A stretch of 64,000 bases of DNA from Rouxiella chamberiensis (GCF_026967475.1 NZ_CP114058.1:558001-622000), one strand, 5' to 3'. Positions 20,775-32,168 are shown, counted from the stretch's first letter. Notes: generated by a model not told the origin, from the letters alone. Translations and numbers: made by a program.

Positions 20775-21867
20775 CAGTGTCGGCCCTCGAAGTCAATGCG
20801 CGGGTCAACCAGCGTATAGGTAATGTCGCTGACGATATTAAGCAGCAAACCAATCAGGGTAAAGATGTAGAGCGTACCGAACATCACCGGAAAGTCGCGT
20901 TGCAGGGTGGCGTCGTAACCCAGCAGGCCGAGACCGTGCAGGGAAAACATGACTTCAATCAACAGTGAACCAGTAAAGAACATGCTGATAAAGGTGGCCG
21001 GAAATCCGGCAATGACCAGCAGCATGGCGTTGCGAAACACATGCCGATAGAGGATTTTTTCTCGTCCAGTCCTTTGGCGCGCGCGGTTACCACATACTGC
21101 TTCTGCACTTCGTCGAGAAACGAGTTTTTGGTCAACATGGTCAGCGTCGCGAAGCCACCAATTACCGTCGCCAGAACGGGTAGCGTAATATGCCACAGAT
21201 AATCCGTTATCTTGCCGTACCACGGCAGAGAGTCGAAATTGGCCGAAGTCAGCCCACGCAGGGGGAACCAGTCCAGATAATTGCCGCCGGTAAAGAAGAC
21301 TATCAGCAGAATGGCGAACAGAAACGACGGCACGGCATAGCCGATGATGATAACCGAACTGCTCCAGGTGTCGAAAGCGCTGCCGTTTTTCACCGCCTTG
21401 CGGATCCCGAGCGGTATCGACACCAGATAGATAATCAGCGTGCTCCACAAACCCAGACTGACGGAAACCGGCAGGCTGGCTTTTATCAGTTGCATTACCG
21501 ATGCGCCCTGAAACAGGCTATCGCCGAAATCGAAGCGGGCGTATTGCCAAAGCAGGGTGAAATAGCGCTCGTGCAGCGGCTTGTCGAAACCGAAACGATG
21601 GGTAATTTCGGCAATTACCTCGGGGTCAAGGCCGCGCGAGCCGCGATACTGGCTGTCTCCAACCTGACCCAGTCCGGCGCTGGCGTGGCCGGTCCCGCTG
21701 CCGCTATTGCCGCCCGGCAGTCCGCTGCTCTGACCCATCTCGATGGCGGCAATAGCCTGATCGACAGGCCCGCCGGGGGCAATCTGCACAATAAAAAAGT
21801 TGAGGGTGATAATTGCCCAAAGCGTAGGGATAACCAGCAGAAGGCGGCGAAACAGATAGGCAGTCAC
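20774..21867 (-). pseudogene. yejB: Peptide ABC transporter permease YejB, frameshifted once
   Basis: The N-terminal frame (21867 to about 21061) carries the OppB/DppB-type first segments, and the C-terminal frame (to 20774) continues [19 protein letters not shown]. They join at a T6 run at 21055-21060; one more T restores the ORF and gives 364 residues, exactly the E. coli length. The frame is otherwise intact and the operon overlap with yejE is kept, so a sequencing shortfall in the homopolymer is more likely than true loss. Confidence 0.88.
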
Positions 21868-21877
21868 GGTCGTCTCC

Positions 21878-23698
21878 TCACTTTCTGGCCGCTTGCAGGC
21901 GCGCAGCCTTGTTCATGTCATACCACCAGGTGTCCAGTTCGAGCGAGAAGGGCGGTCGCACGGCAGGCATCGAGAATTTATCCCAGTAGGCATAGCGGTC
22001 GCGATTGGAGTACCACATCGGGATCATGTAGCGGTGCCAGGTGAGCACGCGGTCTAGCGCATGGCCCAGCGACAGCAGCGCTTCAGGCTGGCCCTGATGC
22101 GCCACGATCTGGTTGGTGAGCTGATCGATGGCCGGATCGCTGACGCCCGGCGTGTTGTAGGTCGAATTGAGGTATTTCGAATTCCACATAATCTGCAAAT
22201 CGGTGCCGGGGTAAGGCACCGCCCGGTAAACGGTCGGGATCATATCGTAGTCTCGGCTGCGTAAGCGGCTGATAAATTGTGAGTTATCTACCTGACGAAT
22301 ACTCATGTCGATGCCGAGCCGCTGCAAGTTGTGCTGAAAAGGCAGCACGTACTGCGCGTTGCCGCCACTTGGCAGCAGCAGCTCGAAAGCGAAGGGCTTG
22401 CCGGTTTGCTGGTTGACGAGTTTCTGATTGTTGATTGTCCAACCCGCCTCTTTCAGTAAGCGGGTTGCCTTGAGGAGATTGGCACGGTCGTTGCCGCTGC
22501 CGTTGGTGCGCGGCGGCTGGTAGAGCTCACTGAAGACTTCGTCCGGCACCTTGCCTTTTAACGGCGCGAGCCAGGCGAGTTCGGCGGCATCGGGATATTT
22601 GCTGGCCGCATAGTCGGTATTCTGGAAATAGCTGTCTGCGCGGCGGTAGGCACCGTAATACAGCGCCTTGTTCATCCAGTCGAAATCGAAAGCCAGCGTC
22701 AGCGCTTCCCTGACGCGTCTATCCTTGAAAATCGGCCGTTGAATATTAAATGCCAACCAGCGCGTATCCTGCGCGGCCTTGTTCACGTCGTCCTGCCTGA
22801 CTATCAGGTGGCGGCTGAAATTGCTGCCCTGATACTGCGTCGCCCAGTTTTTTGGCGACGGCTCCATGCGAAAGTCAAAAGCGCCGGATTTGAAAGCCTC
22901 GAGTGCGACATTGTCATCCAGATAATAGTCATAACGAATGGTGTCGAAATTAAAGCGCCCGCGGTTTACCGGCAGATTGGCGGCCCAGTAGTGGGTGATT
23001 CGGGAGTAGGTCACATATTGGCCCAGCTTGTAATCGCTGATGCGATAAGGCCCGCTGCCCAGAGGTGGCGTTGAAAGCGGTTGATTGAACTTGTGCTTTT
23101 CCCAGAACTTTTGCGGAATAACCGGCAGGCCCAGCAACCCGAGCATCTGCTCTTTGCTGGGGGTCGGGAATTCGAAACGTACCGTCAGCCGTGAAATGGC
23201 TTTCACCACAACGCCTTTATAGACCACGCGAAACTGTGGCACGCCTTCGGTCATGAATTTCTGAAAAGTAAAGGCGACGTCGTTGGCGGTAATCGGGCTG
23301 CCATCCTGAAAGACGGCGTGAGGGTTTATTTCGACCTCAACCCATTTGAAATCGCTGTCGTAGCGCGCCGAATCGGCAATCAAAGGATAATAACTACCGA
23401 TTTCGTCGCTTGAAGGCGTAAACAGGCTGTCATAAAGGGTATCACTGCGGATCGCCGCATTGCCGCGCGAGGCGTAGCGGTTGAAGTTGTCGAAAGTCCC
23501 AATGGCCGAAAGCGTGATACTGCCACCTTTGGGCGCAGCAGGATTCACATAATCGAAATGGGTAAAGTTGGAAATATATTTCGGTTCACCAAGAATGGCG
23601 AAGGCGTAGCCGTCTTCAATGGATTCGGCATGGACGAAGAATCCGGAAAGCGACAGTAACAGAGCTGTCATTACGCGAAGAAACATCCTGGAAACCAC
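21878..23698 (-). CDS. yejA: Periplasmic peptide-binding protein YejA
   Basis: 606 residues: a Sec signal peptide ([20 protein letters not shown]) and an SBP family 5 fold typical of peptide-binding proteins. It is the substrate-binding part of YejABEF and first gene of the operon, 10 bases before yejB. E. coli YejA handles peptides and microcin C-type compounds; substrate range here is inferred by orthology. Confidence 0.94.
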   Translation of the reverse strand: MVSRMFLRVMTALLLSLSGFFVHAESIEDGYAFAILGEPKYISNFTHFDYVNPAAPKGGSITLSAIGTFDNFNRYASRGNAAIRSDTLYDSLFTPSSDEIGSYYPLIADSARYDSDFKWVEVEINPHAVFQDGSPITANDVAFTFQKFMTEGVPQFRVVYKGVVVKAISRLTVRFEFPTPSKEQMLGLLGLPVIPQKFWEKHKFNQPLSTPPLGSGPYRISDYKLGQYVTYSRITHYWAANLPVNRGRFNFDTIRYDYYLDDNVALEAFKSGAFDFRMEPSPKNWATQYQGSNFSRHLIVRQDDVNKAAQDTRWLAFNIQRPIFKDRRVREALTLAFDFDWMNKALYYGAYRRADSYFQNTDYAASKYPDAAELAWLAPLKGKVPDEVFSELYQPPRTNGSGNDRANLLKATRLLKEAGWTINNQKLVNQQTGKPFAFELLLPSGGNAQYVLPFQHNLQRLGIDMSIRQVDNSQFISRLRSRDYDMIPTVYRAVPYPGTDLQIMWNSKYLNSTYNTPGVSDPAIDQLTNQIVAHQGQPEALLSLGHALDRVLTWHRYMIPMWYSNRDRYAYWDKFSMPAVRPPFSLELDTWWYDMNKAARLQAARK

Positions 23699-23841
23699 TC
23701 CTGTCTACATGCCGCCGATGCTGAATGACTCAATAATAGATTGAATATCTTTAAATAACCATTTTAGGTGTTGTACTACCGTCAAGGGAGAGTTTCAAAG
23801 TGCGGACGGGAGAAGGGAAAGAATTTGATGGCGATAGCGGG

Positions 23842-23880
23842 AAATAAAAAAAGACCCTGTATAAAGGGTCCTTTTTTATT
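23842..23880. terminator. Terminator downstream of mepS
   Basis: AAAAAAAGACCC and GGGTCCTTTTTT form a stem around TGTATAAA. It follows mepS on the minus strand and lies upstream of yejA. Confidence 0.85.
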
Positions 23881-23920
23881 CGCTTGGCTTGGACAGCAAG
23901 AGGTGACGCCGATTTCGCTG

Positions 23921-24541
23921 CTATTGCAGCATGGCAGTCGCCAGACTCCCGGTACTGCTGCTGGCATGTGAGCCGGAGAGTACGCGTCTACCTTCACGAT
24001 AGCGTTTGGTCCAGTAGCTTTCCGTCAGGTTCGAAATCATCACGCCATTGCTGGTAGAAGCATGGACGAACTGATCGTTACCCAGATAGATGCCTACGTG
24101 ACGCCCTGTCGAGCCTGCACCGAACAACACTAAATCACCGGGACGCAGCTTGTTACGCTGGATCTTTCTGCCTGTATCTTCCTGCTCGTAGGTCGAGCGG
24201 GGCAGGTTCAGGCCAAATTGTTCGCGGAATGTTAACTGTACGAAGGCCGAGCAATCAATACCACGCTTGCTGTCGCCGCCTAACCGATAACGAACGCCTT
24301 TCCAGTCTGCATATTGATCCATGATTTTGGATTTAATATCGACGTTGCGAACCATTGCTTCGAATTCATCCTGAGAGGCTTGAAGTAAAAGACCGTTTTT
24401 GTCCTTAACTGCATGCATCTCAGTTTGTGCGCTTTCTGTGTTCGAAGAATGTGTACCACTACATGCGGAGAGAAGGATTGCCGCGCCAATCGCGGGTATC
24501 GCCCGCCATAAATATCTCAGAAACGGTTGAGACTTGACCAT
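23921..24541 (-). CDS. mepS: Murein DD-endopeptidase MepS (Spr)
   Basis: 206 residues: a lipoprotein signal with lipobox LLSAC (Cys27) and a C-terminal NlpC/P60 domain with catalytic Cys in [12 protein letters not shown] (near residue 97) and His in GRHVGIYLG. MepS cleaves D-Ala-mDAP crosslinks to allow peptidoglycan growth and is degraded by NlpI-Prc. It is the outer-membrane lipoprotein type. The gene neighbours yejA and lpxT as in related genomes. Confidence 0.95.
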   Translation of the reverse strand: MVKSQPFLRYLWRAIPAIGAAILLSACSGTHSSNTESAQTEMHAVKDKNGLLLQASQDEFEAMVRNVDIKSKIMDQYADWKGVRYRLGGDSKRGIDCSAFVQLTFREQFGLNLPRSTYEQEDTGRKIQRNKLRPGDLVLFGAGSTGRHVGIYLGNDQFVHASTSNGVMISNLTESYWTKRYREGRRVLSGSHASSSTGSLATAMLQ

Positions 24542-25117
24542 TGATGTTATATTCCCTTGCTGTCCTTAACGATATAAATCGTTTTGCCTTGCATAGTTAA
24601 ACCTCAGGGGGCATTGCGCTGTACGTTCATCCAAAACAACTCTTCTGAAAAAAGTTTTTTGGGAATCACTCATTGCTGCCGGGCTCTGAAAATTAACTAT
24701 TTTGGGCAGGGTTGAGTGCCGAAACCAAGCGAGACTACCTGTCGCAATCAGCTTGAGCAAAGGCTTAGCCAGGAAATTGTGTAGTACCACACACTTTTTA
24801 TTGGAATCAAGCCATTAATGCCACATTTCTGTGCAACGAGGTCGAGATTACCGTAATGATTAGGGGAATGCGAGAGGTTTTAACGTTTTTTTAATAAGAA
24901 ATAATGATGTAAGTCAGTGTAACTACTCATGTAAAAAAGGTTGATTGAGATTTGTGCTTATTTGGCCTAAAAGCGCAGCAGAATGCGGGTTGCGAGCATT
25001 TTTTCCGTTTGTCCTATTTACAATCGAGCAAAATAAAATGGCTCGAAAACAGGGAAATGTTGTTCGAGCCATAATTAAAAACGATATTGTCAAAAAGAAT
25101 TTTTTATTGAAGGAAAT
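24542..25117. other. Intergenic region mepS-lpxT; no gene seen
   Basis: These 576 bases are AT-rich. The mepS promoter must lie in the left part. A 74-codon minus-strand frame at 24566-24790 has no recognisable protein features. A terminator for lpxT is listed separately. Confidence 0.5.
25033..25073 (-). terminator. Terminator of lpxT
   Basis: On the minus strand ATGGCTCGAA and TTCGAGCCAT pair across a 17-base interior and are followed by TTTATTTT. Confidence 0.7.
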
Positions 25118-25819
25118 TCACTTACTCGATATTTTCGGCAGTTTTCTGTCGAGCCAACCGACCACTTTGTCGCTCGCGGGGGTCATCAGCAACCAGCTTG
25201 CTCCTACCAGTACGACCGAAAGCGAGCCGACCATAATATCCGTAAACCAGTGCGCGCCAATCATCAGACGCGGCATCGAGAAGATAACCGTAATCAGCAG
25301 GGCAATGGCAAAGGCGCGTTTGCCTAGGTAGCGCAGCATAAAGACCGTAAACACCATCAGCATCATACCGTGGTCGCCCGGGAAGCTGTCACCCGAGGAG
25401 TCTTTTGTCGGAATACCGGTCAATTCGCTTACACGATTGACATGCGGGAAGCTCAGAGACGGGCTCTTGTGGGATTCCGGCAGCAGGTGGCCCAGCTGAT
25501 TCAGCACCACGGCGCTCAGCAGCATCACCACGCCGATAATAATCATTTCACGACGGCCGTGACTCTCTCTCTTGAGATAATAGGAGAGATAGAGCAGGCC
25601 CATCGCCACCAGCGAGCACAGGTCGAATGCGCGGTTGTTGGTAATCGCGACCACGTGCAAGAATGTTTCATTGGTCACGAGGTGACGATTGAAGTAGAAA
25701 AACACCGACGCATCGATAGGTGCCCAAAAACCGTGGTGAGCGGGCAGGAAATACGATAAAAACAGCGCAATGCCGAGCACGTTGAGCAGCAGTATCGCGG
25801 GAAGATTGCGGCGAAGCAT
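25118..25819 (-). CDS. lpxT: Lipid A 1-diphosphate synthase LpxT (YeiU)
   Basis: 233 residues, six membrane segments, PAP2 phosphatase superfamily. Motifs seen are SGDSFPGDHGMM (C2) and PRLMIGAHWFTDI (C3). LpxT transfers phosphate from undecaprenyl diphosphate to the 1-position of lipid A on the periplasmic side, recycling the carrier lipid. It aligns with E. coli LpxT along its length. Confidence 0.93.
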   Translation of the reverse strand: MLRRNLPAILLLNVLGIALFLSYFLPAHHGFWAPIDASVFFYFNRHLVTNETFLHVVAITNNRAFDLCSLVAMGLLYLSYYLKRESHGRREMIIIGVVMLLSAVVLNQLGHLLPESHKSPSLSFPHVNRVSELTGIPTKDSSGDSFPGDHGMMLMVFTVFMLRYLGKRAFAIALLITVIFSMPRLMIGAHWFTDIMVGSLSVVLVGASWLLMTPASDKVVGWLDRKLPKISSK

Positions 25820-25878
25820 AGATTCAAACCTATATAAAGAAATGGGAGATAGTCAAATTGCCGAATACGGTAAGCCCG

Positions 25879-26853
25879 CTAAGTTAAACGAATCTTCAAC
25901 AGTTGTGCTTGCAGGGCATTCCAGTCACTGTTACTGCGCGAAATTAGCTCGAGTCGACTATCAACCGGCGCAGAAGGCAGGGTTTCGATATGCAAGTCGT
26001 CGCCCTGACGGTTCACTCGAAGTGTCCCTTCCTTTATACGTATCACCGCTTTGACTCGGTCAACCGGAGCCAGCCGCGCCCAGTCGAGAAAACCGGCGGT
26101 ATCGAACTGCGTATCGGCATCGAAAATCCAGCCGCAACTGGAATATTCACCGGCTTCATTCAATGCTCGACGCCACCGTTGATGCCCCGGCAAACTCAAC
26201 GCCGCCAGACCCTGTTTCGCGCCATGCGCATGATGATGCTTACCGTCCGGCAATTCGCGTTGATTCTTGCGCGGTTCATTCAGCAGGGCACAATCAATCT
26301 GCCCGTGTTCAACCTGTTCGATACGTAAACTGGCATCCTGTGCAGCGCGCCATTCCGCCAATCTGTTTTTGTCGTCTTCATTATAGGCATCTATTTTATT
26401 GACGATCACGATATCTGCGGCGGCAAGCTGGTCGCGGAAGTTTTCGTTGGCCACAACGCGCGGATCGGCGAGTTGACGGGCATCCAGCAGGCAGAGCGAG
26501 GCATTGAGCGTCAGCCAGGAGCGATACACTTCCGAGTTCAGCAACGCCAGAATCTGTTTAGGATGACCAAGACCGGTCGGCTCAATCAGCAATCGGTCCG
26601 GCTTGGCCTGTTGCAGCAGCATGTTCAACCCGACCTGCATCGGCAACCCGTTGACACAACACATGCAGCCGCCAGGGATCTCCTTTAGTACGGCTCCCGA
26701 GTCGGCAAGCAGCGCCCCGTCGATGCCCACTTCGCCGAATTCATTCACCAGCACCGCCCATTTTTCGTTTTCCGGTTTCTGACTCAGCAGATGGCGAATG
26801 GTGGTGGTTTTTCCGCTGCCGAGAAAACCGGTGATCAGATTGGTTTGTGTCAT
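25879..26853 (-). CDS. yeiR: Zinc-binding GTPase YeiR (COG0523)
   Basis: 324 residues. GTP-binding P-loop GFLGSGKTT at 9-17, the family CxCC metal motif as CMCC near 62-65, and NKID for guanine recognition. A His-rich stretch (HHHAHG) precedes the C-terminal CobW domain. YeiR is a zinc-binding G3E GTPase implicated in zinc-limited growth. It lies between lpxT and the yeiQ locus. Confidence 0.93.
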   Translation of the reverse strand: MTQTNLITGFLGSGKTTTIRHLLSQKPENEKWAVLVNEFGEVGIDGALLADSGAVLKEIPGGCMCCVNGLPMQVGLNMLLQQAKPDRLLIEPTGLGHPKQILALLNSEVYRSWLTLNASLCLLDARQLADPRVVANENFRDQLAAADIVIVNKIDAYNEDDKNRLAEWRAAQDASLRIEQVEHGQIDCALLNEPRKNQRELPDGKHHHAHGAKQGLAALSLPGHQRWRRALNEAGEYSSCGWIFDADTQFDTAGFLDWARLAPVDRVKAVIRIKEGTLRVNRQGDDLHIETLPSAPVDSRLELISRSNSDWNALQAQLLKIRLT

Positions 26854-27125
26854 GCTTTTTCCTTGCTGTCGCTAAAACGGCATTCGACCCTCGCCGGGCA
26901 ATGTCATCCTGATGATAAGTAAAATTTTCGCTAATAAGATGCCGTTACGCCACCAGAAAATCTAGTGAAATACGTGACGTATTCCAGTAATCGCTCTTTA
27001 TCGCCAAAATCGGCGAGAAGGATCGCAAATCCGACCTTTTGGTCCGGCCAAAACCGCTGAACCAGGTGCGCCCAACGTCTTGCATGGTATACTTTTTCTT
27101 TGTCCATTCGGCGGAGACGCAGCGT

Positions 27126-27857
27126 ATGCGGCTGTATCAGGAAATTGGTAACCAACTGCGACAGGCCATCGTTGCGGGTCAGCATCAACCAGGCGATCGC
27201 CTTCCTCCTGAACGCGATCTGGCTGAACGATTTGCCGTCAGCCGCAGCGTAGTCCGCGAAGCGCTGATTATGCTCGAGCTGGAAAAGGTGGTCGAAGTGC
27301 GCAAAGGCTCGGGCGTTTACGTACTTGAACCCGTCACCGATGCCGCTGAGCCTTGCGCCGACAGCGGTTACGGGCCTTTCGAGCTGTTGCAGGCGCGTCA
27401 ACTGGTTGAAAGCGAGGTCGCGGCCTTTGCCGCCATGCAGGCCACAAAATCGGACATTCTCAAGATGCGCGAGGCCATCGAGCTTGAGAAAGGCTTTGTC
27501 GCGCAGGGTATTATCGACGAAAGTGCCGATGAACTCTTTCATACGCTTCTGGCGCAGGCTTCGCAGAACAGCGTGCTGGCCAACGTCGTGTATGAGTTGT
27601 GGCAGGTGCGCAAACATAGCCGTATGTGGCAGGGATTACATCAGCATGTCGGTGAACGGAATTACAGCGAGTTGTGGCTAGACGATCATCAGCAGATCCT
27701 GCGCGCAGTGATGCGTCGGGAGCCGAAAGCGGCAAAACAGGCGATGTGGCAACATCTCGAAAATGTGAAAAGCAAGTTGCTTGAGATTTCGGATGCCGAA
27801 GATCCCGCCTTTGACGGCTTTCTGTTTGAATCGGTGCCCGCCAGCCTCAACGACTAG
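27126..27857 (+). CDS. GntR/FadR-family regulator, UxuR/ExuR-like
   Basis: 243 residues. The N-terminal winged helix (MRLYQEIGNQLRQAI; LPPERDLAERFAVSRSVVREAL) and the FCD ligand domain with GPFELLQARQLVESEVAAFAA match UxuR/ExuR, repressors of hexuronate catabolism. The start at 27126 was chosen because it gives the family N-terminus. The gene converges on yeiQ, which encodes a fructuronate/mannonate-reductase-like enzyme, so it may control that gene. Whether it is ExuR, UxuR or a third paralogue cannot be decided. Confidence 0.82.
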   Translation: MRLYQEIGNQLRQAIVAGQHQPGDRLPPERDLAERFAVSRSVVREALIMLELEKVVEVRKGSGVYVLEPVTDAAEPCADSGYGPFELLQARQLVESEVAAFAAMQATKSDILKMREAIELEKGFVAQGIIDESADELFHTLLAQASQNSVLANVVYELWQVRKHSRMWQGLHQHVGERNYSELWLDDHQQILRAVMRREPKAAKQAMWQHLENVKSKLLEISDAEDPAFDGFLFESVPASLND

Positions 27858-27869
27858 CGGGCAGGTGAG

Positions 27870-29345
27870 TTAGCGAGAGGTTAATGTCCCGGCAACCGTA
27901 GCTTTTGCGCCGTCGCGTTGCAGACTGTGATAGGCGCGCAATATAGCCTCGACGACAGCGGTATTGGCGGGTAACGTCTCGCCAAATACGCTTTTCAGTC
28001 CGAGCAATGCCCGCACTCTCTCTTCGCCGTCCGCCGTGTTTTCAACGATTTCCCCAAGCTTCTCCGCCATCGGATCCTTTATCTCGATAGGTTGACCGCG
28101 GTCATCCACACCTCCGATGTAGCGCATCCATGCGGCCACGGCGAGCGCAAGCCAGCGATAATCGCCGCCGTGAAGCCCATGCCAGCGCAGTGAATCCAGC
28201 AGGCGTTGCGGCAGCTTTTGCGTGCCGTCCATCGCAATCTGCCAGGTCCGATGCTTGAGCGCCGGGTTACGGTAACGGTCAATCAGGCTGTCGGCATAGT
28301 GGGTAAGGTTAATGCCGGTCACGCTCAGGGTCGGCGCCTGGTTCGTCGAGCATCAGTTGATAGGCGGCGCGGCGATAATTCTCGTCTTCCATGCAGCTAT
28401 TGATAAATTCATAGCCCGCCAGATAACCCAGATAGGCCAGAAACGAGTGACTGCCGTTGAGCATGCGCAACTTCATCTGTTCAAAAGGCAGCACGTCATT
28501 GACCAATTGGGCGCCCACTTGCTCCCAGGCGGGACGACCTGCCACAAAGTTGTCTTCGATAACCCATTGCAGGAAAGGCTCGGCCGCAATGCCGCAGGGA
28601 TCGTCAATGCCGCCGAGTGACGCGCGGATCTCGCTTTCGAATTCGGGCGTCAAGGCCGGAACAATGCGGTCGACCATGGTACTCGGGAAGGTCACGGCGT
28701 GGTCTATCCAGCGGGCGAGGGCAGGATCCTTGGCGTCGGCCAGCCCGATAATCGCGTTTTTCACGACGTGACCGTTTTCCGGAATATTGTCGCAGGAGAG
28801 CACACTGAATCCGGGCAATCCGCGCTGGTGGCGCAGACTTAGCGCGGCGACCAGCAGACCGGGTGCGGTCGCAGGGGGGCATCGCCTTGCAGATCCCGCT
28901 GAATATCTGGATGCCGCATGTCCAGTTTTCCACTAACTGGTTCAATGCAATAGCCTTTTTCTGTAATGGTCAGGGAAACGATGGCCACCTGTGGTTCGGC
29001 CAGTTTCTCGACGATAGCTTCAATGCCCTCTATTCTACCGTGCATCGATTCGCGCACCGCCCCGACAATAATCGACTGATGACCCTGCGCGCCCTTTTCC
29101 AGCACGGAAAAGAGATGATCCTGTTCACGCAGCGCCCTGACAAGCGTATCGCGACCAAAGAGCGAGACTTCGCAAATCCCCCAATCTCCCCCAAGCCGGT
29201 TAAGTACGCGGTCGGTCATCAAAGCCTGATGCGCACGGTGAAATGCCCCAAAGCCGATGTGAACAATGCGCGTCTTTAGCTGTTGACGGTCATAGGCAGG
29301 TAGTTGAACCGCAGGCGGTAACGGGTGGGTAGAAATTTTGCGCAT
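27870..29345 (-). pseudogene. yeiQ: YeiQ, mannitol dehydrogenase/fructuronate reductase family, frameshifted twice
   Basis: Three frames together give 491 residues aligning with E. coli YeiQ (488), an NAD-dependent polyol/uronate reductase-like enzyme of unproven substrate. The N-terminal part has RIVHIGFGAFHRAHQ, the middle SVLSCDNIPENGHVVKN, and the C-terminal part LTHYADSLIDRYRNPALKHR. Break 1 is the G6 run at 28874-28879 (expected 7). Break 2 is at 28340-28341, where the plus strand reads CCTGGTTCG and CCTGTTCG would be in frame. Both are one-base changes in an otherwise clean gene. Confidence 0.88.
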
Positions 29346-29542
29346 TGAAACTCCATCACAGTCTGGTGAGTAAATTGGTCAGGCCAAAATAGAAGGTCAG
29401 GGCGTAAATGGCGACATAAACGCGCTTTAGGTGTGGTTTCACTATAAGGAGAGGGAAGGTGAATGAAAATTGGTAAGGCCAAATTTTGACAGGGTTTGTG
29501 AAGCGGATCATAAGTTCAAGAGGATAATGGCTTCATCGGGGC

Positions 29543-29568
29543 GAAAAAAGAGCGCCGCAGCGCTCTCT
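29543..29568 (-). terminator. Terminator of efpL
   Basis: On the minus strand AGAGCGC and GCGCTCT pair around TGCG and are followed by TTTTTTC. Confidence 0.88.
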
Positions 29569-29626
29569 GATTATTACCTTCCACTTCACAAACGCGGTTT
29601 AGGGCGCAGGAGTCACGTGGATAAGC

Positions 29627-30196
29627 TTAGGCACGACCCATATAGCGGTGTTCGGCAATGTGGATTTGAATCCTGTCGCCGGTGCTCAGGTATTCCGGCA
29701 CCTGAATAACCAGACCGGTGCTCAGGGTGGCCGGTTTGTTGCGGGCGCTGGCGGAAGCGCCTTTGATGCCCGGTGCCGTTTCAACGATTTCGAGTTCGAC
29801 CGTCTGCGGCATTTCCAGCGCCAACAGCTGGCTGTCCAGAGTCAGCACCTGCATGCCCGCCAAACCGCCTTCAGGAATGAACAGCAGTTCTTCTTCAATC
29901 TGGGATTTGTTGAAGGTATAAGGCGTGAAGTCTTCGTCATCCATAAAGATGTACTCGTCGCCGTCAATGTAGGAGAAGTTGACCTTGCGGCGAGTCAGCG
30001 TGACGGTATCTAGAATGTCGTCACCCTTGAAACGCTCTTCAACCTTCATGCCGGTGCGCACGTCGGAGAAACGCATCTTGTACAGCGTGCTTGCGCCGCG
30101 GGCGCTTGGACTCTGAACATCGATATCTTTTACCAGCAGCAATTTACCGTCGTAATTCACAACGAAGCCGCGTTTAATTTCGTTAGCACGTGCCAT
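29627..30196 (-). CDS. efpL: Elongation factor P-like protein EfpL (YeiP)
   Basis: 189 residues with the three EF-P domains: KOW-like (1-65), OB (65-130) and C-terminal OB ending HRYMGRA. EfpL is an EF-P paralogue that helps ribosomes stalled at proline-rich and related motifs. The start at 30196 ([10 protein letters not shown]) matches the family; the longer frame from 30265 has an N-terminal extension without similarity. An AGG element precedes it. It neighbours yeiQ, as in E. coli. Confidence 0.93.
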   Translation of the reverse strand: MARANEIKRGFVVNYDGKLLLVKDIDVQSPSARGASTLYKMRFSDVRTGMKVEERFKGDDILDTVTLTRRKVNFSYIDGDEYIFMDDEDFTPYTFNKSQIEEELLFIPEGGLAGMQVLTLDSQLLALEMPQTVELEIVETAPGIKGASASARNKPATLSTGLVIQVPEYLSTGDRIQIHIAEHRYMGRA

Positions 30197-30414
30197 AACA
30201 TAACCTGTTTGCAAAAAGTTTTGGATAATGGCCGACACGTTACTCGCGAGCGGGATTTCAGGCAAGTAGCTTGCAAAAAAGAGTGCTCGACAGCCTGTCT
30301 CTGGCGAGATGGCAGCGAATTTGCTGGTGGGATTTTCGCCGTACTGCTATTGTCTGCCGCTTACGGGGCATTGACCCCTTTTGCACTCAATCTGCAGCCC
30401 GGAGGGAGCTACCG

Positions 30415-30669
30415 ATGGACTGTCGTACAGACTGCGGCGCATGTTGTATCGCGCCTTCAATATCCAGCCCGATCCCCGGCATGCCCAACGGCAAACCTGC
30501 CAATACCCGCTGCGTGCAACTCGACGAGTCCATGCGCTGCAAGATTTTTACCTCACCGCTTCGTCCCGCCGTCTGTGGTGCGCTCCAGGCTCGGCGCGAT
30601 ATGTGCCATACCCACCGCGACGAGGCCTTCACCTATCTCCTGCAACTCGAGCGTGATACCGCTCCCTAG
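30415..30669 (+). CDS. yeiW: YeiW, small cysteine-rich YkgJ-family protein (UPF0153)
   Basis: 84 residues matching E. coli YeiW throughout: [45 protein letters not shown] and a last Cys in DMC. The conserved cysteines suggest a zinc or iron-sulfur site; the function is unknown. The start at 30415 has a strong GGAGGGAG element at 30401-30408, while the longer upstream frame has no similarity. Confidence 0.92.
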   Translation: MDCRTDCGACCIAPSISSPIPGMPNGKPANTRCVQLDESMRCKIFTSPLRPAVCGALQARRDMCHTHRDEAFTYLLQLERDTAP

Positions 30670-31038
30670 TCTGCCTTTCTCTGTTTAAAAAACTCACTTC
30701 AGCTTAACCTGTCCAGTGTGATGAAGGGTTATGCCGCTCATTCGACGCGTTCATGGGTAAAGCATCCCTGTCAGCGACTTCAGCCGCCATGACAAAAATC
30801 GTCAGCTATACTTCAGCTTTTTTCCGAGCCTTTTTATGGGGCTAAAGGTTAAAAATGAAAAATGTGCGTAGCATCATAAAAATGCAACGCCAAAACACGC
30901 AATGCTTGCAAATTAAGCGGCGCAGAATGAGACTCATTGAAACGTTTCAGCGTCATTCGATTATTGAATTTAATCCCGTGGCGCTCCTTTTTTCTCACCA
31001 AAGCTGAAACGATTCAAATTCGGCACGAGAGGAGAATT
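30670..31038. promoter_or_regulatory. fruBKA control region with two Cra (FruR) operators
   Basis: TGAAACGTTTCA at 30938-30949 is a perfect Cra palindrome and GCTGAAACGATTCA at 31004-31017 is a second strong Cra site, 90 and 22 bases before the fruB start. The E. coli fruB promoter also has two Cra sites, from which Cra represses until fructose 1-phosphate binds it. The rest of the region shows no gene I would support. Confidence 0.88.
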
Positions 31039-32168
31039 ATGTTCCAGTTGTCACAGCAAGATATCCATTTGGGCGCAGCGGCCGGTACCAAGCAGGACGC
31101 TATTCGCCAGGTTGCCGCCGCCCTGACCGAAGCCGGTCGGGTGAGTGAAGGCTATGTCGACGGCATGCTGGCCCGCGAGCTGCAAACGTCCACCTATCTG
31201 GGTAACGGCATCGCCATTCCGCACGGCACGACCGATACCCGGGATCTGGTGCTGAATACCGGTGTGCAGGTATTTCAGTTTCCCCAGGGAATCGAATGGG
31301 GCGAAGGGCAGAAAGCGTTTGTCGTTATCGGCATTGCGGCTAAATCCGACGAACACCTGGCGTTGCTACGTCAGCTGACCCACGTGCTCAGCGACGACAG
31401 CGTGGCTGACCAACTGGCTAAAACCGACTCTCCCGAAGAGCTGCGCAGCCTGCTGATGGGCGAAAAAACCGCCGCCGAATTCCGTTTCGATACCCAGCTT
31501 ATTTCGGTCGATGTTGCAGCCGATAACCTGATTACCCTGCAAGCGCTGAATGCGGGTCGACTACAGCAGATTGGCGCGGTCGATACCTCCTTTGTGAGCG
31601 AAGTTATCAGCCGTACACCGCTGAGTCTCGGGCAGGGGATTTGGCTGAGTGACAGCGTCTCCGGCAATCTGGCGAGCGCGGCCGCCGTAAGTCGTCCAAA
31701 AACCGCTTTCGAACATGAAGGCGAAAAAGTGGCGCTGCTGCTGACACTGGCCGCCGCCGACGACAAGTCTCTGGATCTCCTCAACTATCTCGGTGATCTG
31801 CTGCGTGCCGGCAAGGCCGAACGTTTGCTGAATGCCGATGCTGTGGGCGTGCTGGCCTTGCTGACCAGCGAAGTCGAAGAACAAAGCGAAGTCCTGAGCG
31901 CCGAATACGTTATCCGCAACGAGCACGGCCTGCATGCGCGTCCGGGCACGGCGCTCGTGAACTGCATCAAGAAATTCAACAGCGATATCACGGTCACCAA
32001 TCTTGACGGCAGCGGTAAGCCTGCCAACGGTCGCAGCCTGATGAAAGTCGTCGCGCTGGGCGTGAAAAAAGGTCACCACCTGCGCTTTACCGCGAGCGGT
32101 GAAGATGCCGAACTGGCACTGAAATCCATCGGCGAAGCCATTGCCGAAGGTCTGGGGAGGGCGCATGA
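31039..32168 (+). CDS. fruB: Fructose PTS IIA/FPr (diphosphoryl transfer) protein FruB, frameshifted at the last codons
   Basis: The EIIA-Fru domain occupies residues 1-145 with the phospho-His in IPHGT (His62). A middle receiver-like region and a C-terminal HPr-like FPr domain with GLHARPG (His299) follow. It passes phosphate from EI to the FruA permease. ATG 31039 has AGAGGAG upstream; the longer frame from 30937 overlaps the operators and is not the start. As read, the frame runs past the expected stop to 32244. Adding one G to GGGG at 32154-32157 gives the normal ending and a TGA at 32166-32168 overlapping the fruK ATG, for 376 residues, the E. coli length. Confidence 0.93.

Noticed and set aside
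24566..24790. A 74-codon minus-strand frame upstream of mepS
   Set aside because: No ribosome site, no recognisable features, and it occupies the mepS promoter region.
30855..31007. A 50-codon plus-strand frame upstream of fruB
   Set aside because: It lies within the Cra operator region, has no clear protein features, and its composition fits non-coding DNA.
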